Below, piece after piece: positions 48,017 to 57,361 of a stretch of 64,000 nt of DNA. The stretch comes from Azospirillum cavernae (GTDB taxonomy: Bacteria > Pseudomonadota > Alphaproteobacteria > Azospirillales > Azospirillaceae). How positions within the stretch are numbered: the stretch's first letter is position 1; every line of letters begins with the position of its first letter. The translations under genes and the position numbers were made by a program. The stretch is from the NCBI RefSeq assembly GCF_003590795.1, contig NZ_QYUL01000001.1:1071001-1135000 (forward strand), written 5' to 3'. The notes under the pieces were generated by a model. That model did no database searches. It was given only the letters and a program-made list of their open reading frames with translations, and was not told the origin of the DNA.

Positions 48017-48949
48017 TTAGGCCTGACCGGCGGCGGTCGCGGCGACTTCGGCGGCGAAGTCGGTCTGGGCCTTTTCGATGCCTTCGCCCAGCGCGAAGCG
48101 GGCGAAGGAGGTCACGGCGACCGGAGCGCCAATGTCCTTGGCGGCGTTCTCGACCACCTTGCGGACCTTGGTCTCGCCGTCGATCACGTAGACCTGCTCC
48201 AGCAAGCAGACTTCTTCGTAATATTTGCGAATGCGGCCTTCGACCATCTTCTCAATGATGGCTTCCGGCTTGCCCGAGGCGCGGGCCTGGTCGGCCAGCA
48301 CGCTGCGCTCGCGATCCAGCGCCGAGGTGTCGACGTTGGCGATGTCCAGGGCTTCCGGACGGGCGGCGGCGATGTGCATCGCGACCTGCTTGCCGAGATC
48401 GGCCAGCTTGGCGGCGTCGCCCGTCGACTCGAGCGCGACCAGCACGCCGATCTTGCCGAGGCCCGGCGCGATGGCCGAGTGGACGTAGCTGACGACGACG
48501 CCCGAATTCACCGACAGGGTGGTCGAACGGCGCAGATTCATGTTCTCGCCGACCGTCGCGATCAGCGTGGTCAGCTCGTCCTGGGCGGTGTGCGCGGAGC
48601 CGGGATAGGCGGCGGCCTTCAAGGCCTCCACGTCGCCGTCGCTGCTCAGCGCCAGGGTGGCGCAGGTGGCGGCGAAGCCCTGGAACTTGTCGTTGCGGGC
48701 GACGAAATCGGTCTCGGCGTTCACCTCGACGACGGCGCCCTTGGTCCCGGCGGTGGCGACGGCGACCAGACCCTCGGCGGCGATGCGGCCGGACTTCTTG
48801 GCGGCGGCGGCGAGGCCCTTCTTGCGCAGCCAATCCACGGCGCCCTCAAGGTCGCCCTGCGTCTCGTTCAGCGCCTTTTTGCAGTCCATCATGCCCGCGC
48901 CGGTCTTCTCGCGCAGTTCCTTGACGAGCGAGGCGGTAATCTCGGCCAT
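48017..48949 (-). CDS. tsf: elongation factor Ts
   Basis: A 310-residue guanine nucleotide exchange factor for EF-Tu. The N-terminal UBA-like segment [18 protein letters not shown] and the TDFVARND motif that contacts EF-Tu are present. It is downstream of rpsB, with a terminator or attenuator hairpin between them. Confidence 0.98.
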   Translation of the reverse strand: MAEITASLVKELREKTGAGMMDCKKALNETQGDLEGAVDWLRKKGLAAAAKKSGRIAAEGLVAVATAGTKGAVVEVNAETDFVARNDKFQGFAATCATLALSSDGDVEALKAAAYPGSAHTAQDELTTLIATVGENMNLRRSTTLSVNSGVVVSYVHSAIAPGLGKIGVLVALESTGDAAKLADLGKQVAMHIAAARPEALDIANVDTSALDRERSVLADQARASGKPEAIIEKMVEGRIRKYYEEVCLLEQVYVIDGETKVRKVVENAAKDIGAPVAVTSFARFALGEGIEKAQTDFAAEVAATAAGQA

Positions 48950-49027
48950 GTTGCGCCCTCTTCCTTGCTAGCGATCCCTGGCGGACCGCATGTCAGTCAT
49001 GAATACAAAACGGGTGGCAAGCCACAC

Positions 49028-49069
49028 AAAAAAGGCAGCCAGGCCATGATTGTCTCCGGCCCGGCTGCC
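49028..49069 (-). terminator. terminator/attenuator between rpsB and tsf
   Basis: Read leftward, GGCAGCCGGGCC pairs with GGCCTGGCTGCC (one G-U pair) around a 12-nt loop and is followed by TTTTTTG. It starts about 17 bp after the rpsB stop codon. rpsB and tsf are normally cotranscribed, so partial termination here would raise rpsB over tsf expression. The structure is seen; the attenuation role is inferred. Confidence 0.8.
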
Positions 49070-49085
49070 CCTTCAACACTCAAGC

Positions 49086-49868
49086 TCAGGCCTGGGCGGT
49101 CTCGGCGGGGGCCTCTTCCTCGGGAAGCTGCTCAGCCGGGGCGTCCTCACGGGCGCCGACGTCGATGCCGGCGGCGCTCATCTCGGCCTGGAGGCCGTCG
49201 AGAACCGAGCCGACCACCAGGTCGCAATACATGTCGATGGCGCGCAGCGCGTCGTCGTTGCCCGGAATCGGGAAGGCCACGCCGTCGGGATCGGAGTTGC
49301 TGTCGAGCACCGCGATGACCGGAATGCCCAGCTTGTTGGCTTCCTTGACCGCGATCGACTCCTTGTTGGTGTCGATGATGAAGATGACGTCCGGCAGGCC
49401 GCCCATCTCCTTGATGCCGCCCAGCGCGCGTTCCAGCTTGTCGCGCTCGCGGGTCAGCTCCAGCACTTCGCGCTTGGTCAGGCCCGAGGTGTCGACGCCC
49501 AGACGCTCTTCCATCTCGCGCAGACGCTTGATCGACAGCGAAATCGTCTTCCAGTTGGTCAGCATGCCGCCGAGCCAACGATGGTTCACGTAATACTGGC
49601 CGCACTTGGAGGCGGCTTCGGCGACGCGCTCCTGCGCCTGACGCTTCGTGCCGACGAACAGAACGCGGCCGCCACCGGCGACGACGTCACGAACGGCCTG
49701 AAGGGCGCGGTGCAGCATCGGAACGGTCTGTTCCAGATCGATGATGTGAACGCCGTTGCGCACACCGAAGATGTACTGGTTCATCTTCGGGTTCCAACGG
49801 CGGGTGTGGTGGCCGAAGTGAACACCGGCTTCGAGGAGCTGGCGCATGGTGAACGTGGGCATAGGCAT
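49086..49868 (-). CDS. rpsB: 30S ribosomal protein S2
   Basis: A 260-residue S2. [21 protein letters not shown] is the canonical N-terminus; [25 protein letters not shown] and [16 protein letters not shown] are conserved. The C-terminal tail is acidic and Ala/Glu-rich ([11 protein letters not shown]). It heads the rpsB-tsf-pyrH-frr-uppS-cdsA block, with a palindrome in its leader. Confidence 0.98.
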   Translation of the reverse strand: MPMPTFTMRQLLEAGVHFGHHTRRWNPKMNQYIFGVRNGVHIIDLEQTVPMLHRALQAVRDVVAGGGRVLFVGTKRQAQERVAEAASKCGQYYVNHRWLGGMLTNWKTISLSIKRLREMEERLGVDTSGLTKREVLELTRERDKLERALGGIKEMGGLPDVIFIIDTNKESIAVKEANKLGIPVIAVLDSNSDPDGVAFPIPGNDDALRAIDMYCDLVVGSVLDGLQAEMSAAGIDVGAREDAPAEQLPEEEAPAETAQA

Positions 49869-49907
49869 GGAAAAATCCCTTTTTCCGGTTGATCCGCCGC
49901 GAGCGTC

Positions 49908-49925
49908 TGTCCACAGGTGTGGACA
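49908..49925. promoter_or_regulatory. palindrome in the rpsB leader
   Basis: TGTCCACA-GG-TGTGGACA is an inverted repeat with perfect 8-bp arms, 40-57 bp upstream of rpsB. In RNA it would form a short hairpin with an ACCT-type loop. S2 operons are commonly autoregulated through leader structures in proteobacteria, so a leader element or an operator are both plausible; nothing in the sequence decides between them. Confidence 0.45.
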
Positions 49926-50272
49926 CCGGATCGGGCCATCGGCGTAAAGCCAAGGGTCCGCCAGCTCGCGTGAGGTTTTGACGACGGCGCTTACATAGCC
50001 CGCCGCTCCGGCTTTGGCAACAGCGATGGCAGGGAAAAGCAGTGGGCAAGGTTCCGGTTTTAACGACCCTTGCCTCCCCCTATCCCCCCTCGCTTGCGCC
50101 AGGGAGAGGACCGACGCCGCACACCAACAACGCTCCAGTCCCTACCCCCGCCAAGCGGGCAATAGGCTGGAATGAAGGCAGTTAACCGAAACAGCATCCA
50201 CCAAAACGGAAAAGGTCACACAGAAATCCATCCAATGCGGAGATGATTGTTTATATATGAACAGTAATTATT

Positions 50273-50707
50273 TTAATTTTTGCAATTTATATTTGTTGTT
50301 TTATATCTCATGATGCTTACATCTATTTCTCCTATATTATTTTTAAATTCATCGCATCGGTATTTCGATACTTCTTGGCTATTTTTTAGAAAAATCTTAT
50401 TCATCTCTTTTTTTACATTCTCATGCAGAATTAGAAGGCGATTTCGTTCCTCCGAGTCTGTTACACACGCTTCAACAATGGATTTAATATTCTGGCGCGA
50501 GGCTTCACCCTCTTCAACGTTTCCGCAAAAATCAAAAGCAAAGCTCCAGGCAGTACCATGACCGACGCTGAATTCTTTTAAAAAACCTTTTGATGCTGGC
50601 ATCGATTCGCTCAGCCGACTCGTAGAATTAAATTCTGCTTCGTTAGAGCATCCGAATAAAGCAACCAAACCAACGATTGCCGCGCATCTTTGAAAGCAGG
50701 AGAGCAT
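50273..50707 (-). CDS. hypothetical lipoprotein, low-GC
   Basis: A 144-residue predicted lipoprotein. The signal MLSCFQRCAAIVGLVALFGC ends in a lipobox (LFGC, modified cysteine C20). The mature part is charged with four more cysteines (FDFCGN, EACVTD, YRCDEF, INCKN) and Asn/Lys-rich. I do not recognise a family. Base composition from about 50200 to 50700 is strikingly AT-rich against the surrounding 65% GC style, indicating recent acquisition. It is downstream of the aspS terminator on the same strand. ATG 50707 was chosen for the lipobox; longer starts exist. Confidence 0.65.
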   Translation of the reverse strand: MLSCFQRCAAIVGLVALFGCSNEAEFNSTSRLSESMPASKGFLKEFSVGHGTAWSFAFDFCGNVEEGEASRQNIKSIVEACVTDSEERNRLLILHENVKKEMNKIFLKNSQEVSKYRCDEFKNNIGEIDVSIMRYKTTNINCKN

Positions 50708-50746
50708 TTTCCATCCAGACATCACGAGCAAAGCCCCGGAAACGAC

Positions 50747-50781
50747 AAGGGCCGCACCGGATCGACTCCGGCGCGGCCCTT
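50747..50781 (-). terminator. terminator of aspS
   Basis: A perfect long stem, AAGGGCCGC-GCCGGA with TCCGGT-GCGGCCCTT (one G-U pair), closes a 5-nt loop 20 bp after the aspS stop. The following tract (GTCGTTTCC) is only weakly T-rich. It isolates aspS from the AT-rich lipoprotein gene. Confidence 0.75.
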
Positions 50782-50801
50782 CACTCAACGACTTCCTGCC
50801 C

Positions 50802-52619
50802 TCACGCCTGCGGTGTTGCGACCTTCGGCTTGGGCAGGTCGAGCTTGAGGTGAAGTTCCTTCAGGCGGGCCTGATCGACCTGGGCCGGGGCCTGCATCAG
50901 CAGATCTTCCGCCCGCTGGTTCAGCGGGAAGGCGATGACCTCGCGGATGTTCGGCTCGTCGGCTAGCAGCATGACGATGCGGTCGATGCCGGGAGCCGAA
51001 CCGCCGTGCGGCGGGGCGCCCAGCTTGAACGCGCTCAGCATGCCGCCGAAGCGGGCTTCCAGCTCCTCGGGCGGATAACCGGCGATGTCGAACGCCTTGT
51101 ACATCACCTCGGGCAGATGGTTGCGGATGGCGCCCGAGGACAGTTCGACGCCGTTGCAGACGATGTCATACTGGTAGGCGTTGATTTCCAACGGGTTCTT
51201 TTCCTGCAACGCTTTCAACCCGCCCTGCGGCATGGAGAAGGGGTTGTGGCTGAAGATGATCTTGTTGGTCTCTTCGTCCAGCTCATACATCGGGAAATCG
51301 ACGATCCAGCAGAAGCGGAACGCGTTCTTCTCGATGAGGTCCAGTTCTTCGCCGATGCGGGTGCGGGCAAAACCGGCCAGCTTGGCCGCCGGACCCGCCT
51401 GATCGCAGACGAAGAACACGGCGTCGCCGTCTTCCAGGCCCACCAACTCGCGCAGCGCCGCTTGCGCGGCCTCCGGCACGAACTTGGCGATCGGCCCCTT
51501 GCCGCCCGCCGCTTCCATGACGATGTAGCCGAGGCCGGGAGCGCCCAGACCGCGCGCCCAATCATTGAGCTTGTCGAAGAAGCTGCGCGGCTTGTCCGAC
51601 ACCTTCGGCGCGCGGATGGCGCGGACGACGCCGCCCTTTTCGATGGTCTGCTTGAAGGCGCGGAATTCCACGTCGTCGCGCTTGAACACCTCGGTCACGT
51701 CGGTGATGACCAGCGGGTTGCGCAGGTCGGGCTTGTCGTTGCCGTATTTCAGCATCGATTCGGCGTAGCTGATCCGACGGAACGGGGCCTGGTCGATGGT
51801 CGGCTTGGTCTCGCGACGGAAGCCGCCGAACTCGTCGAAGAGGCCGTGCAGAACCGGCTCGACGGCGGCGAAGACGTCTTCCTGGGTGACGAAGGACATC
51901 TCGAAATCAAGCTGGTAAAACTCACCCGGGCTGCGGTCGGCGCGGGCGTCTTCGTCGCGGAAGCAGGGGGCGATCTGGAAGTAACGATCAAACCCGGCGA
52001 CCATCAGCAACTGCTTAAACTGCTGCGGGGCCTGCGGCAGGGCGTAGAACTTGCCGGGATGGTTGCGGCTGGGCACCAGATAGTCGCGCGCGCCTTCCGG
52101 CGAGGACGCCGTGAGAATCGGCGTCTGGAATTCGGTGAAGCCCTGGTCGATCATCCGGCGGCGGGCCGACGCGATGACGCGCGAGCGCAGCAGGATGTTT
52201 TCGTGAATGCGCTCGCGGCGCAGATCCAGGAAGCGATAGCGCAGACGCATGTCTTCGCCGGTGTCGGCTTCCTGATTGACCTGGAGCGGGATCTGCTCGG
52301 CCTCGCCCTGGATGGTCAGCTCGGCGATCTGCAATTCGATCCGGCCCGTCGGCAGCCGGTCGTTGATCGTCTCCGCCGTGCGCTTGACGATCTTGCCGGT
52401 CACGGTGATGACCGACTCCAGCTTCAGCCGGTTGGCGATCTCGAACGCCGGGTTGGAGGTGTCGACCACGCACTGCGTCAGGCCGTAATGGTCGCGCAAA
52501 TCAATGAACAGCAACTGTCCATGGTCGCGCTTGCGGTTGATCCAGCCCGACAGGCGGACGATCTCACCGGCGTTTTCTTCACGAAGCTGGCCGCAAGTGT
52601 GCGTGCGGTAGGGGTGCAT
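50802..52619 (-). CDS. aspS: aspartyl-tRNA synthetase
   Basis: A 605-residue class IIb synthetase. The N-terminal OB anticodon domain ([23 protein letters not shown]), catalytic motif 2 ([19 protein letters not shown]), the bacterial insert and motif 3 ([14 protein letters not shown]) are all present at normal spacing. It charges tRNA-Asp. In bacteria with GatCAB it may also charge tRNA-Asn; this was not resolved. It is divergent from rnd. Confidence 0.98.
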   Translation of the reverse strand: MHPYRTHTCGQLREENAGEIVRLSGWINRKRDHGQLLFIDLRDHYGLTQCVVDTSNPAFEIANRLKLESVITVTGKIVKRTAETINDRLPTGRIELQIAELTIQGEAEQIPLQVNQEADTGEDMRLRYRFLDLRRERIHENILLRSRVIASARRRMIDQGFTEFQTPILTASSPEGARDYLVPSRNHPGKFYALPQAPQQFKQLLMVAGFDRYFQIAPCFRDEDARADRSPGEFYQLDFEMSFVTQEDVFAAVEPVLHGLFDEFGGFRRETKPTIDQAPFRRISYAESMLKYGNDKPDLRNPLVITDVTEVFKRDDVEFRAFKQTIEKGGVVRAIRAPKVSDKPRSFFDKLNDWARGLGAPGLGYIVMEAAGGKGPIAKFVPEAAQAALRELVGLEDGDAVFFVCDQAGPAAKLAGFARTRIGEELDLIEKNAFRFCWIVDFPMYELDEETNKIIFSHNPFSMPQGGLKALQEKNPLEINAYQYDIVCNGVELSSGAIRNHLPEVMYKAFDIAGYPPEELEARFGGMLSAFKLGAPPHGGSAPGIDRIVMLLADEPNIREVIAFPLNQRAEDLLMQAPAQVDQARLKELHLKLDLPKPKVATPQA

Positions 52620-52838
52620 GGGTCGAAACACCTTGAAAAGGTCGGATTCCGGCAAGGAAATAGGGTCCGACACACCACACCGGAAGGCCGCGAATGTCAA
52701 GCCGCCATCCTGCCGTCGCCATATCGCCCCGGCGGACCATTGGTCGCAAGCCTCGTCCCGTCGGTCCGCCGCCCCTTCGGCGCCCCTGTCAAATTCACCG
52801 GACTTTCAAGGGCGGTCCGGGTCGTGTATGAAGCAACC

Positions 52839-54029
52839 ATGACGCTGATTACGACAACCGACGCCCTGGAAGCCTTCTGCCAGTCGCTGGCCGGGGCTGA
52901 ATACATCACGGTCGACACCGAGTTTCTGCGGGAGAAGACCTATTGGCCGCAACTTTGCCTTGTGCAAATCGCTGGACCCGACGGCGCGGTCGCCATTGAC
53001 CCGCTGGCCGAAGGCATGGACCTGACCGCGCTCTACGCGGTGATGGACGATCCGGCCATCCTCAAGGTGTTCCACGCCGCCCGCCAGGACGTCGAAATCT
53101 TCTGGCATTTGTCAGGCCGCATCCCGACCCCGCTGTTCGACACCCAGGTCGCGGCGATGGTCTGCGGTTTTGGCGAAAGCGTTGGCTATGAAACGCTCGT
53201 CACCAAGCTGGCGGGCGCGCGCATCGACAAATCCAGCCGCTTCACCGACTGGTCGCACCGGCCTTTGACCGAACGGCAACTGACCTACGCCTTGTCGGAC
53301 GTCATCCATCTCCGCCCCGCTTACGAAAAGCTGAAGCGCCGTCTGGCGCGCTCCGACCGTTCGCATTGGCTGGAGGAGGAGATGGCGATCCTCACCGACC
53401 CGCGCACCTATCAGGTCGATCCCGAAACCTCGTGGCTGCGCCTGAAGGTCCGCACCAACAAGCCGCGCTTCATGGCCGTGCTGAAGGAGTTGGCGGCGTG
53501 GCGGGAGCGCGAGGCGCAACGCCGCGATTTGCCGCGTTCCCGTGTTCTGCGCGACGAGGCCTTGCTGGAAATCGCCGCCCACGCCCCGACCAACATCGAC
53601 GACCTTGCCCGCACCCGTGGCATGGGCCGAGGCTTCGCCGAGGGGCGCCAGGGCGCCGACGTGATGGCCGCCGTGCAGCTCGGCCTCGACATCCCCGATG
53701 GCGACTTGCCGAAGGTGGAGCCGCGCGACGAGCCGCCGCCCGGTCTGCAACCCATCGTGGAGTTGTTGCGCGTGCTGCTGAAGATGAAGTGTGACGAACA
53801 CAACGTCGCGGCAAAGTTGGTTGCGTCTTCGTCCGATCTGGAAGCGATGGCGGCGGATGATTCCGCTGATGTTCCCGCCCTGCATGGCTGGCGCCGCGAG
53901 CTTTTTGGAGACGACGCGCTGGCTTTGAAGCATGGACGCATTGCGCTCGCGGTGATTGAACGTCGCGTTCGTATTGTCCCTGTTGGCGGGACACCCAAAG
54001 AATCAGCGTCGGAAGAAACGGAAACTTGA
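52839..54029 (+). CDS. rnd: ribonuclease D
   Basis: A 396-residue 3'-5' exoribonuclease that trims tRNA precursors. The DEDDy catalytic set is complete: D26 and E28 (VDTEFL), D84 (AARQDVEIF), Y150 and D154 (YALSDVIHL). HRDC domains follow (about 215-375). The C-terminal tail is acidic. ATG 52839 starts directly at the conserved N-terminus, although its ribosome binding site is weak. Divergent from aspS. Confidence 0.96.
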   Translation: MTLITTTDALEAFCQSLAGAEYITVDTEFLREKTYWPQLCLVQIAGPDGAVAIDPLAEGMDLTALYAVMDDPAILKVFHAARQDVEIFWHLSGRIPTPLFDTQVAAMVCGFGESVGYETLVTKLAGARIDKSSRFTDWSHRPLTERQLTYALSDVIHLRPAYEKLKRRLARSDRSHWLEEEMAILTDPRTYQVDPETSWLRLKVRTNKPRFMAVLKELAAWREREAQRRDLPRSRVLRDEALLEIAAHAPTNIDDLARTRGMGRGFAEGRQGADVMAAVQLGLDIPDGDLPKVEPRDEPPPGLQPIVELLRVLLKMKCDEHNVAAKLVASSSDLEAMAADDSADVPALHGWRRELFGDDALALKHGRIALAVIERRVRIVPVGGTPKESASEETET

Positions 54030-54096
54030 CCTTTCAGGATGGCGTCGGTTGGATGAGCCGGTGATTGTCGTAAGAATGCTTCACAGAGTTTTTCCG

Positions 54097-54141
54097 TTAA
54101 CCACGCTTTAAGGGCTTCTTAAAGAAAGTTCCATTTACAAT
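54097..54141 (+). promoter_or_regulatory. tandem CtrA boxes and -10 of the EAL-like gene
   Basis: Three TTAA words are spaced by exactly 7 bp twice: TTAA-CCACGCT-TTAA (54097-54111) and TTAA-GGGCTTC-TTAA (54108-54122). TTAA-N7-TTAA is the CtrA consensus core. A -10 TACAAT (54136-54141, five of six matches) lies downstream so that the second box covers the -35 position, the usual geometry of CtrA-activated promoters. The leader to the gene start at 54292 is about 145 nt. Confidence 0.75.
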
Positions 54142-54291
54142 AAGGACGGACCGGGCGCGTCACAGAGGGCTGGGGGGCCTGTCCATTGGCGGCCAGCCCA
54201 ACCGTTCGATCCGTCGCCGTGTTTGTTGTGGTCAGTCAAAAGGGCCGTCCCGCACGGTCTTGCAAAGGGTTTGTTTGGGGGAAAGCAGGTA

Positions 54292-55581
54292 ATGAGCAGG
54301 TTCGGCGGCAAACCACCGATGGGACGGGACCGGGTCCGCCTTTCCACGACGGAAAAGCAGGCGGCGGTCGCCGCCGCGAAAGATCAACGTCCCGAGTTCG
54401 ACAACGACAAGCTTCTGAACCTGCTGCGCTCCGCCAAAAGCGAATTGCAAGGCATGCGGTTGATGCACATGCATCTGTCGCTGTTGAAAGACAAGGATCC
54501 GTCTGGTCAGATGATGGTTCGCACCATCATTCAGGAACTGGCGAGCAAGGCGTCCTATCTGCAATCCTTCAACATTTCCAACGGCGACGTCATCGTTCTG
54601 TACAAGGGGCTGAAGCTGACCGGCGTCACCGACGTCTGCCAGAAGCTTGAGCAGGTCTTCCTGTCAAAAACCACGCTGACCGGGGCCAACCCCTACAAGG
54701 AATATTCGCTCTATTCGATCATGGAACTGGCGTTGAACTTCATCAACGTCATCCGTTTCATTGAAGAATTGCAGGCCAACGAAACCGGCAACGTCGTCAC
54801 CGAAACCAAGCCGCCGATCACGCTGGAAGAGTTGGGCAAGCTCGAACGCTCGATGCAGATGTTCGATCTCTCGCCCTTCCTGTTCAATCAGGCCATCGCC
54901 AACATCGGCAAAGGCTCTGATGAGGATATGGAGTATTTTGAACTCTACATCTCCATCAAGCTTTTGCAGGAACGGCTCTGCCCGGATTACGACATCACGG
55001 CCAACAAATGGCTGTTCAATTATTTCACGGCCAACCTCGACCAATCGGTTCTGCGGGCGCTGAATCACGGCCTCAGCTTCATGCGCGGGCGGCGGATCGG
55101 CATCAACATCAACCTGTCCACGGTGATCTCGACCGGCTTCGTCAAGTTCGACGAACGCCTGCCGATCGACTTCCGGGGGCAGGTGGTGCTGGAGGTGTCC
55201 AAGGGCGATTTGATCGAGAATTTGTCCCTGTTCAACGAAGTCGTCGAGTTCGCGCAAGACCGCCGTTACCAGATCGCCGTCGATGGCCTGAACCCGTTTT
55301 GGGTGACGAATTTCGATCTGGAGTATCTGAACGCCGATTACGCCAAGATCTTCTGGTCGAACGACATGCTGGAAATGGAGCCAGCCTTCGAGAAGTTCTT
55401 CCGCGAGCGCATCGCCGAACAGGACCGCTGCAAGTTCATCCTGGCCCGCTGCGACAGCGTGTCGAGCCTTGTCTACGCCCACAAGATGGGCATCAATCTG
55501 GTCCAGGGCCGCGCGGTGGACAACATCCTGCGCAAGGGCGTCAGCGTCCGCGAGGCCATCGCCCACGCCAAGGTGGACTGA
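54292..55581 (+). CDS. degenerate EAL-domain protein
   Basis: A 429-residue cytoplasmic protein. Residues about 225-415 follow the EAL phosphodiesterase fold: NINLS (272-276), LEVS with E301, a DGLN in place of the catalytic DDFG (331-334), NADYAKI, and LVQGRA (403-408). The EAL motif itself and the second metal-binding Asp are absent, so c-di-GMP hydrolysis is unlikely; a binding or scaffold role is inferred. The N-terminal 220 residues are helical and unrecognised. It is monocistronic and sits behind tandem CtrA-type boxes. Confidence 0.8.
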   Translation: MSRFGGKPPMGRDRVRLSTTEKQAAVAAAKDQRPEFDNDKLLNLLRSAKSELQGMRLMHMHLSLLKDKDPSGQMMVRTIIQELASKASYLQSFNISNGDVIVLYKGLKLTGVTDVCQKLEQVFLSKTTLTGANPYKEYSLYSIMELALNFINVIRFIEELQANETGNVVTETKPPITLEELGKLERSMQMFDLSPFLFNQAIANIGKGSDEDMEYFELYISIKLLQERLCPDYDITANKWLFNYFTANLDQSVLRALNHGLSFMRGRRIGININLSTVISTGFVKFDERLPIDFRGQVVLEVSKGDLIENLSLFNEVVEFAQDRRYQIAVDGLNPFWVTNFDLEYLNADYAKIFWSNDMLEMEPAFEKFFRERIAEQDRCKFILARCDSVSSLVYAHKMGINLVQGRAVDNILRKGVSVREAIAHAKVD

Positions 55582-55602
55582 AGCCCCCACGTCGGGGGCA
55601 TC

Positions 55603-56364
55603 TCAGCCCTTCTTCGGCGCCCGCGCCAGCAACCCATCGGTCCAGCCGGGCGGCAGCAAGGCCAACAGCCAGACCGCCGCCGCCACCGGCCAGGGAAAGC
55701 TGACGCGCGCCGCGTTGCGCGCCAGCCCCCGGCGAATGACCCGCGCCGCCGCGTCGGCTTCCATCAAAAAGGGCATGGAAAAGCCGTTGGCGTCGGTGAT
55801 TCGGCTTTTGACGAATCCGGGGCAAATCACCGACACGCCGATCCCCTCCCCGGCCAGATCGCCGCGCAACGCCTCGCCAAAGACCCGCACCGCCGCCTTG
55901 CTGGCGCAATAGGCTGGCGCGCCGGGAAAGCCGCGAAAACTCGCCTGCGAAGCCATCAGCGCGATCTGCCCGCGCCGCCGGTCCTGCATGCGGGGCAACA
56001 GCGGATAAACGCTGTTCAGCACCCCGTCGATGTTGACCGACAGAATCCGCCGGGCCTGTTCCTCGCTTTCCACCCCACCGCCGGTTCCAGCGGAGATTCC
56101 GGCGTTGGCGATGAGGAGATCGACCGGCGCGCGGTCGTCCACCCCCCGCAACCACGCCGCCATGCCGTCCCGGTCGGTGGCGTCGATGACGTCCGCCGTC
56201 ACCTCCGCCCCCGCCGCGCGGCAGCGTTCGGCCACCGCCGCCAACCGCGCGGCGTCGCGCCCGGTCAACGCCAAGCACACGCCGGGTTCGGCGTAACGCA
56301 GGGCCAACGCCGCGCCGATGCCGCTCGACGCCCCGGTGATGACCAAAGATCGCGGTCGCCGCAT
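55603..56364 (-). CDS. short-chain dehydrogenase/reductase
   Basis: A 253-residue Rossmann-fold oxidoreductase. The cofactor motif is ITGASSGIGAAL; NAG (LIANAGIS) and the catalytic YCASK with the Ser about 13 residues before are present. The C-terminus has a hydrophobic segment (VAAAVWLLALLPPGW), which suggests membrane association as in lipid- or steroid-type SDRs. Substrate unknown. It converges with the EAL-like gene and is divergent from yicC. Confidence 0.92.
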   Translation of the reverse strand: MRRPRSLVITGASSGIGAALALRYAEPGVCLALTGRDAARLAAVAERCRAAGAEVTADVIDATDRDGMAAWLRGVDDRAPVDLLIANAGISAGTGGGVESEEQARRILSVNIDGVLNSVYPLLPRMQDRRRGQIALMASQASFRGFPGAPAYCASKAAVRVFGEALRGDLAGEGIGVSVICPGFVKSRITDANGFSMPFLMEADAAARVIRRGLARNAARVSFPWPVAAAVWLLALLPPGWTDGLLARAPKKG

Positions 56365-56458
56365 GCTGCCGTCTCCGTTGCGCGCTTGTTTGCGGGATCA
56401 TCCCATGGGTATAACCGGCCCACACCATCCCGCACAGCCATCATCGGAGGCCACCGCC

Positions 56459-57355
56459 GTGTCCGCACATCGCCCTGTTGTCGCCAGCATGACCGGATTC
56501 GCGCGCGTCGATGGGCATGGTGACGGCTATTCCTGGACCTTCGAGGCGAAAAGCGTGAATGGCCGCAGCCTGGACGTCCGTTGCCGCATGCCGACCGGCT
56601 TCGACAGCGTCGAGGCGCTGGCGCGGGCCGAGGCGCCGAAGCGGCTGGCGCGCGGCAACGTCAACCTGACGCTGACCATCACCCGCAGCCAAGCCGTCTC
56701 CCAACTCCGCATCAACCGCGCGTTGCTCGCCCAAGTGCTGGAGCTGGCGCGCGAGATCGAAGGCGCCGGGGCCGCCCCGCCGCGTCTGGATTCGCTGCTG
56801 GCCGTGCGCGGCATCATCGAGCCGGTGGAAGAGGATGAAACCGACGCCCGCGAGCGGGTCGAGTCGGCGCTCAAAGGCGATCTGGCCAAGCTGTTCGACC
56901 AGCTCGTGGTCAACCGGCTGGGCGAAGGCGCTCGTCTGGCCGCGATTCTCAACGGCCATCTCGACGAAATCGCCCGTCTGGTGGGGGGGGCGAGCGCCTG
57001 CGCCTCGGCCCAGCCCGAGGCCCTGCGCGAAAAGCTGCGGCTTCAGGTCGCCACCATCCTCGGCTCTTTCCCGGCGCTGTCGGAGGACCGTTTGGCGCAA
57101 GAGGCCGCCATCCTGATCGGCAAGGCCGACATCCGCGAAGAGCTGGACCGGCTGCGCGCCCACATCCACGCCGCCCGCGAGATGATGGCGGAAGGCGGGG
57201 CCATCGGCCGCCGCTTCGATTTCCTCTGTCAGGAATTCAACCGCGAAGCCAACACCCTGTGCTCCAAGTCCGCCGACGTGGAGCTGACCCGCATCGGCCT
57301 GTCGCTGAAAGCCACCATCGAGCAGCTTCGCGAACAGGTTCAAAACATCGAGTAA
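56459..57355 (+). CDS. YicC family endoribonuclease
   Basis: A 298-residue YicC protein. The SMTGFAR N-terminal motif, the EAKSVNGRSLDVR segment and the C-terminal GRRFDFLCQEFNREANTLCSK are family hallmarks. E. coli YicC is an endoribonuclease that affects sRNA stability. GTG 56459 with GGAGG 8 bp upstream is preferred; an in-frame ATG at 56489 begins at MTGFAR. It is followed by gmk after 6 bp, the conserved pairing. Confidence 0.95.
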   Translation: MSAHRPVVASMTGFARVDGHGDGYSWTFEAKSVNGRSLDVRCRMPTGFDSVEALARAEAPKRLARGNVNLTLTITRSQAVSQLRINRALLAQVLELAREIEGAGAAPPRLDSLLAVRGIIEPVEEDETDARERVESALKGDLAKLFDQLVVNRLGEGARLAAILNGHLDEIARLVGGASACASAQPEALREKLRLQVATILGSFPALSEDRLAQEAAILIGKADIREELDRLRAHIHAAREMMAEGGAIGRRFDFLCQEFNREANTLCSKSADVELTRIGLSLKATIEQLREQVQNIE

Positions 57356-57361
57356 TCCGTC

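Noticed and set aside
50080..50125. CCCCCTCGCTTGCGCCAGGGAGAGG as a third copy of the bipartite palindromic repeat
   Set aside because: Only a short CT-rich similarity; the paired hairpins and the GTTGGGGTGAGGG/CCCTCATCCCAAC pair are absent.
51006..52838. N-terminal extension of the rnd reading frame across aspS
   Set aside because: Antisense to aspS, low-complexity translation; the RNase D fold starts at 52839.
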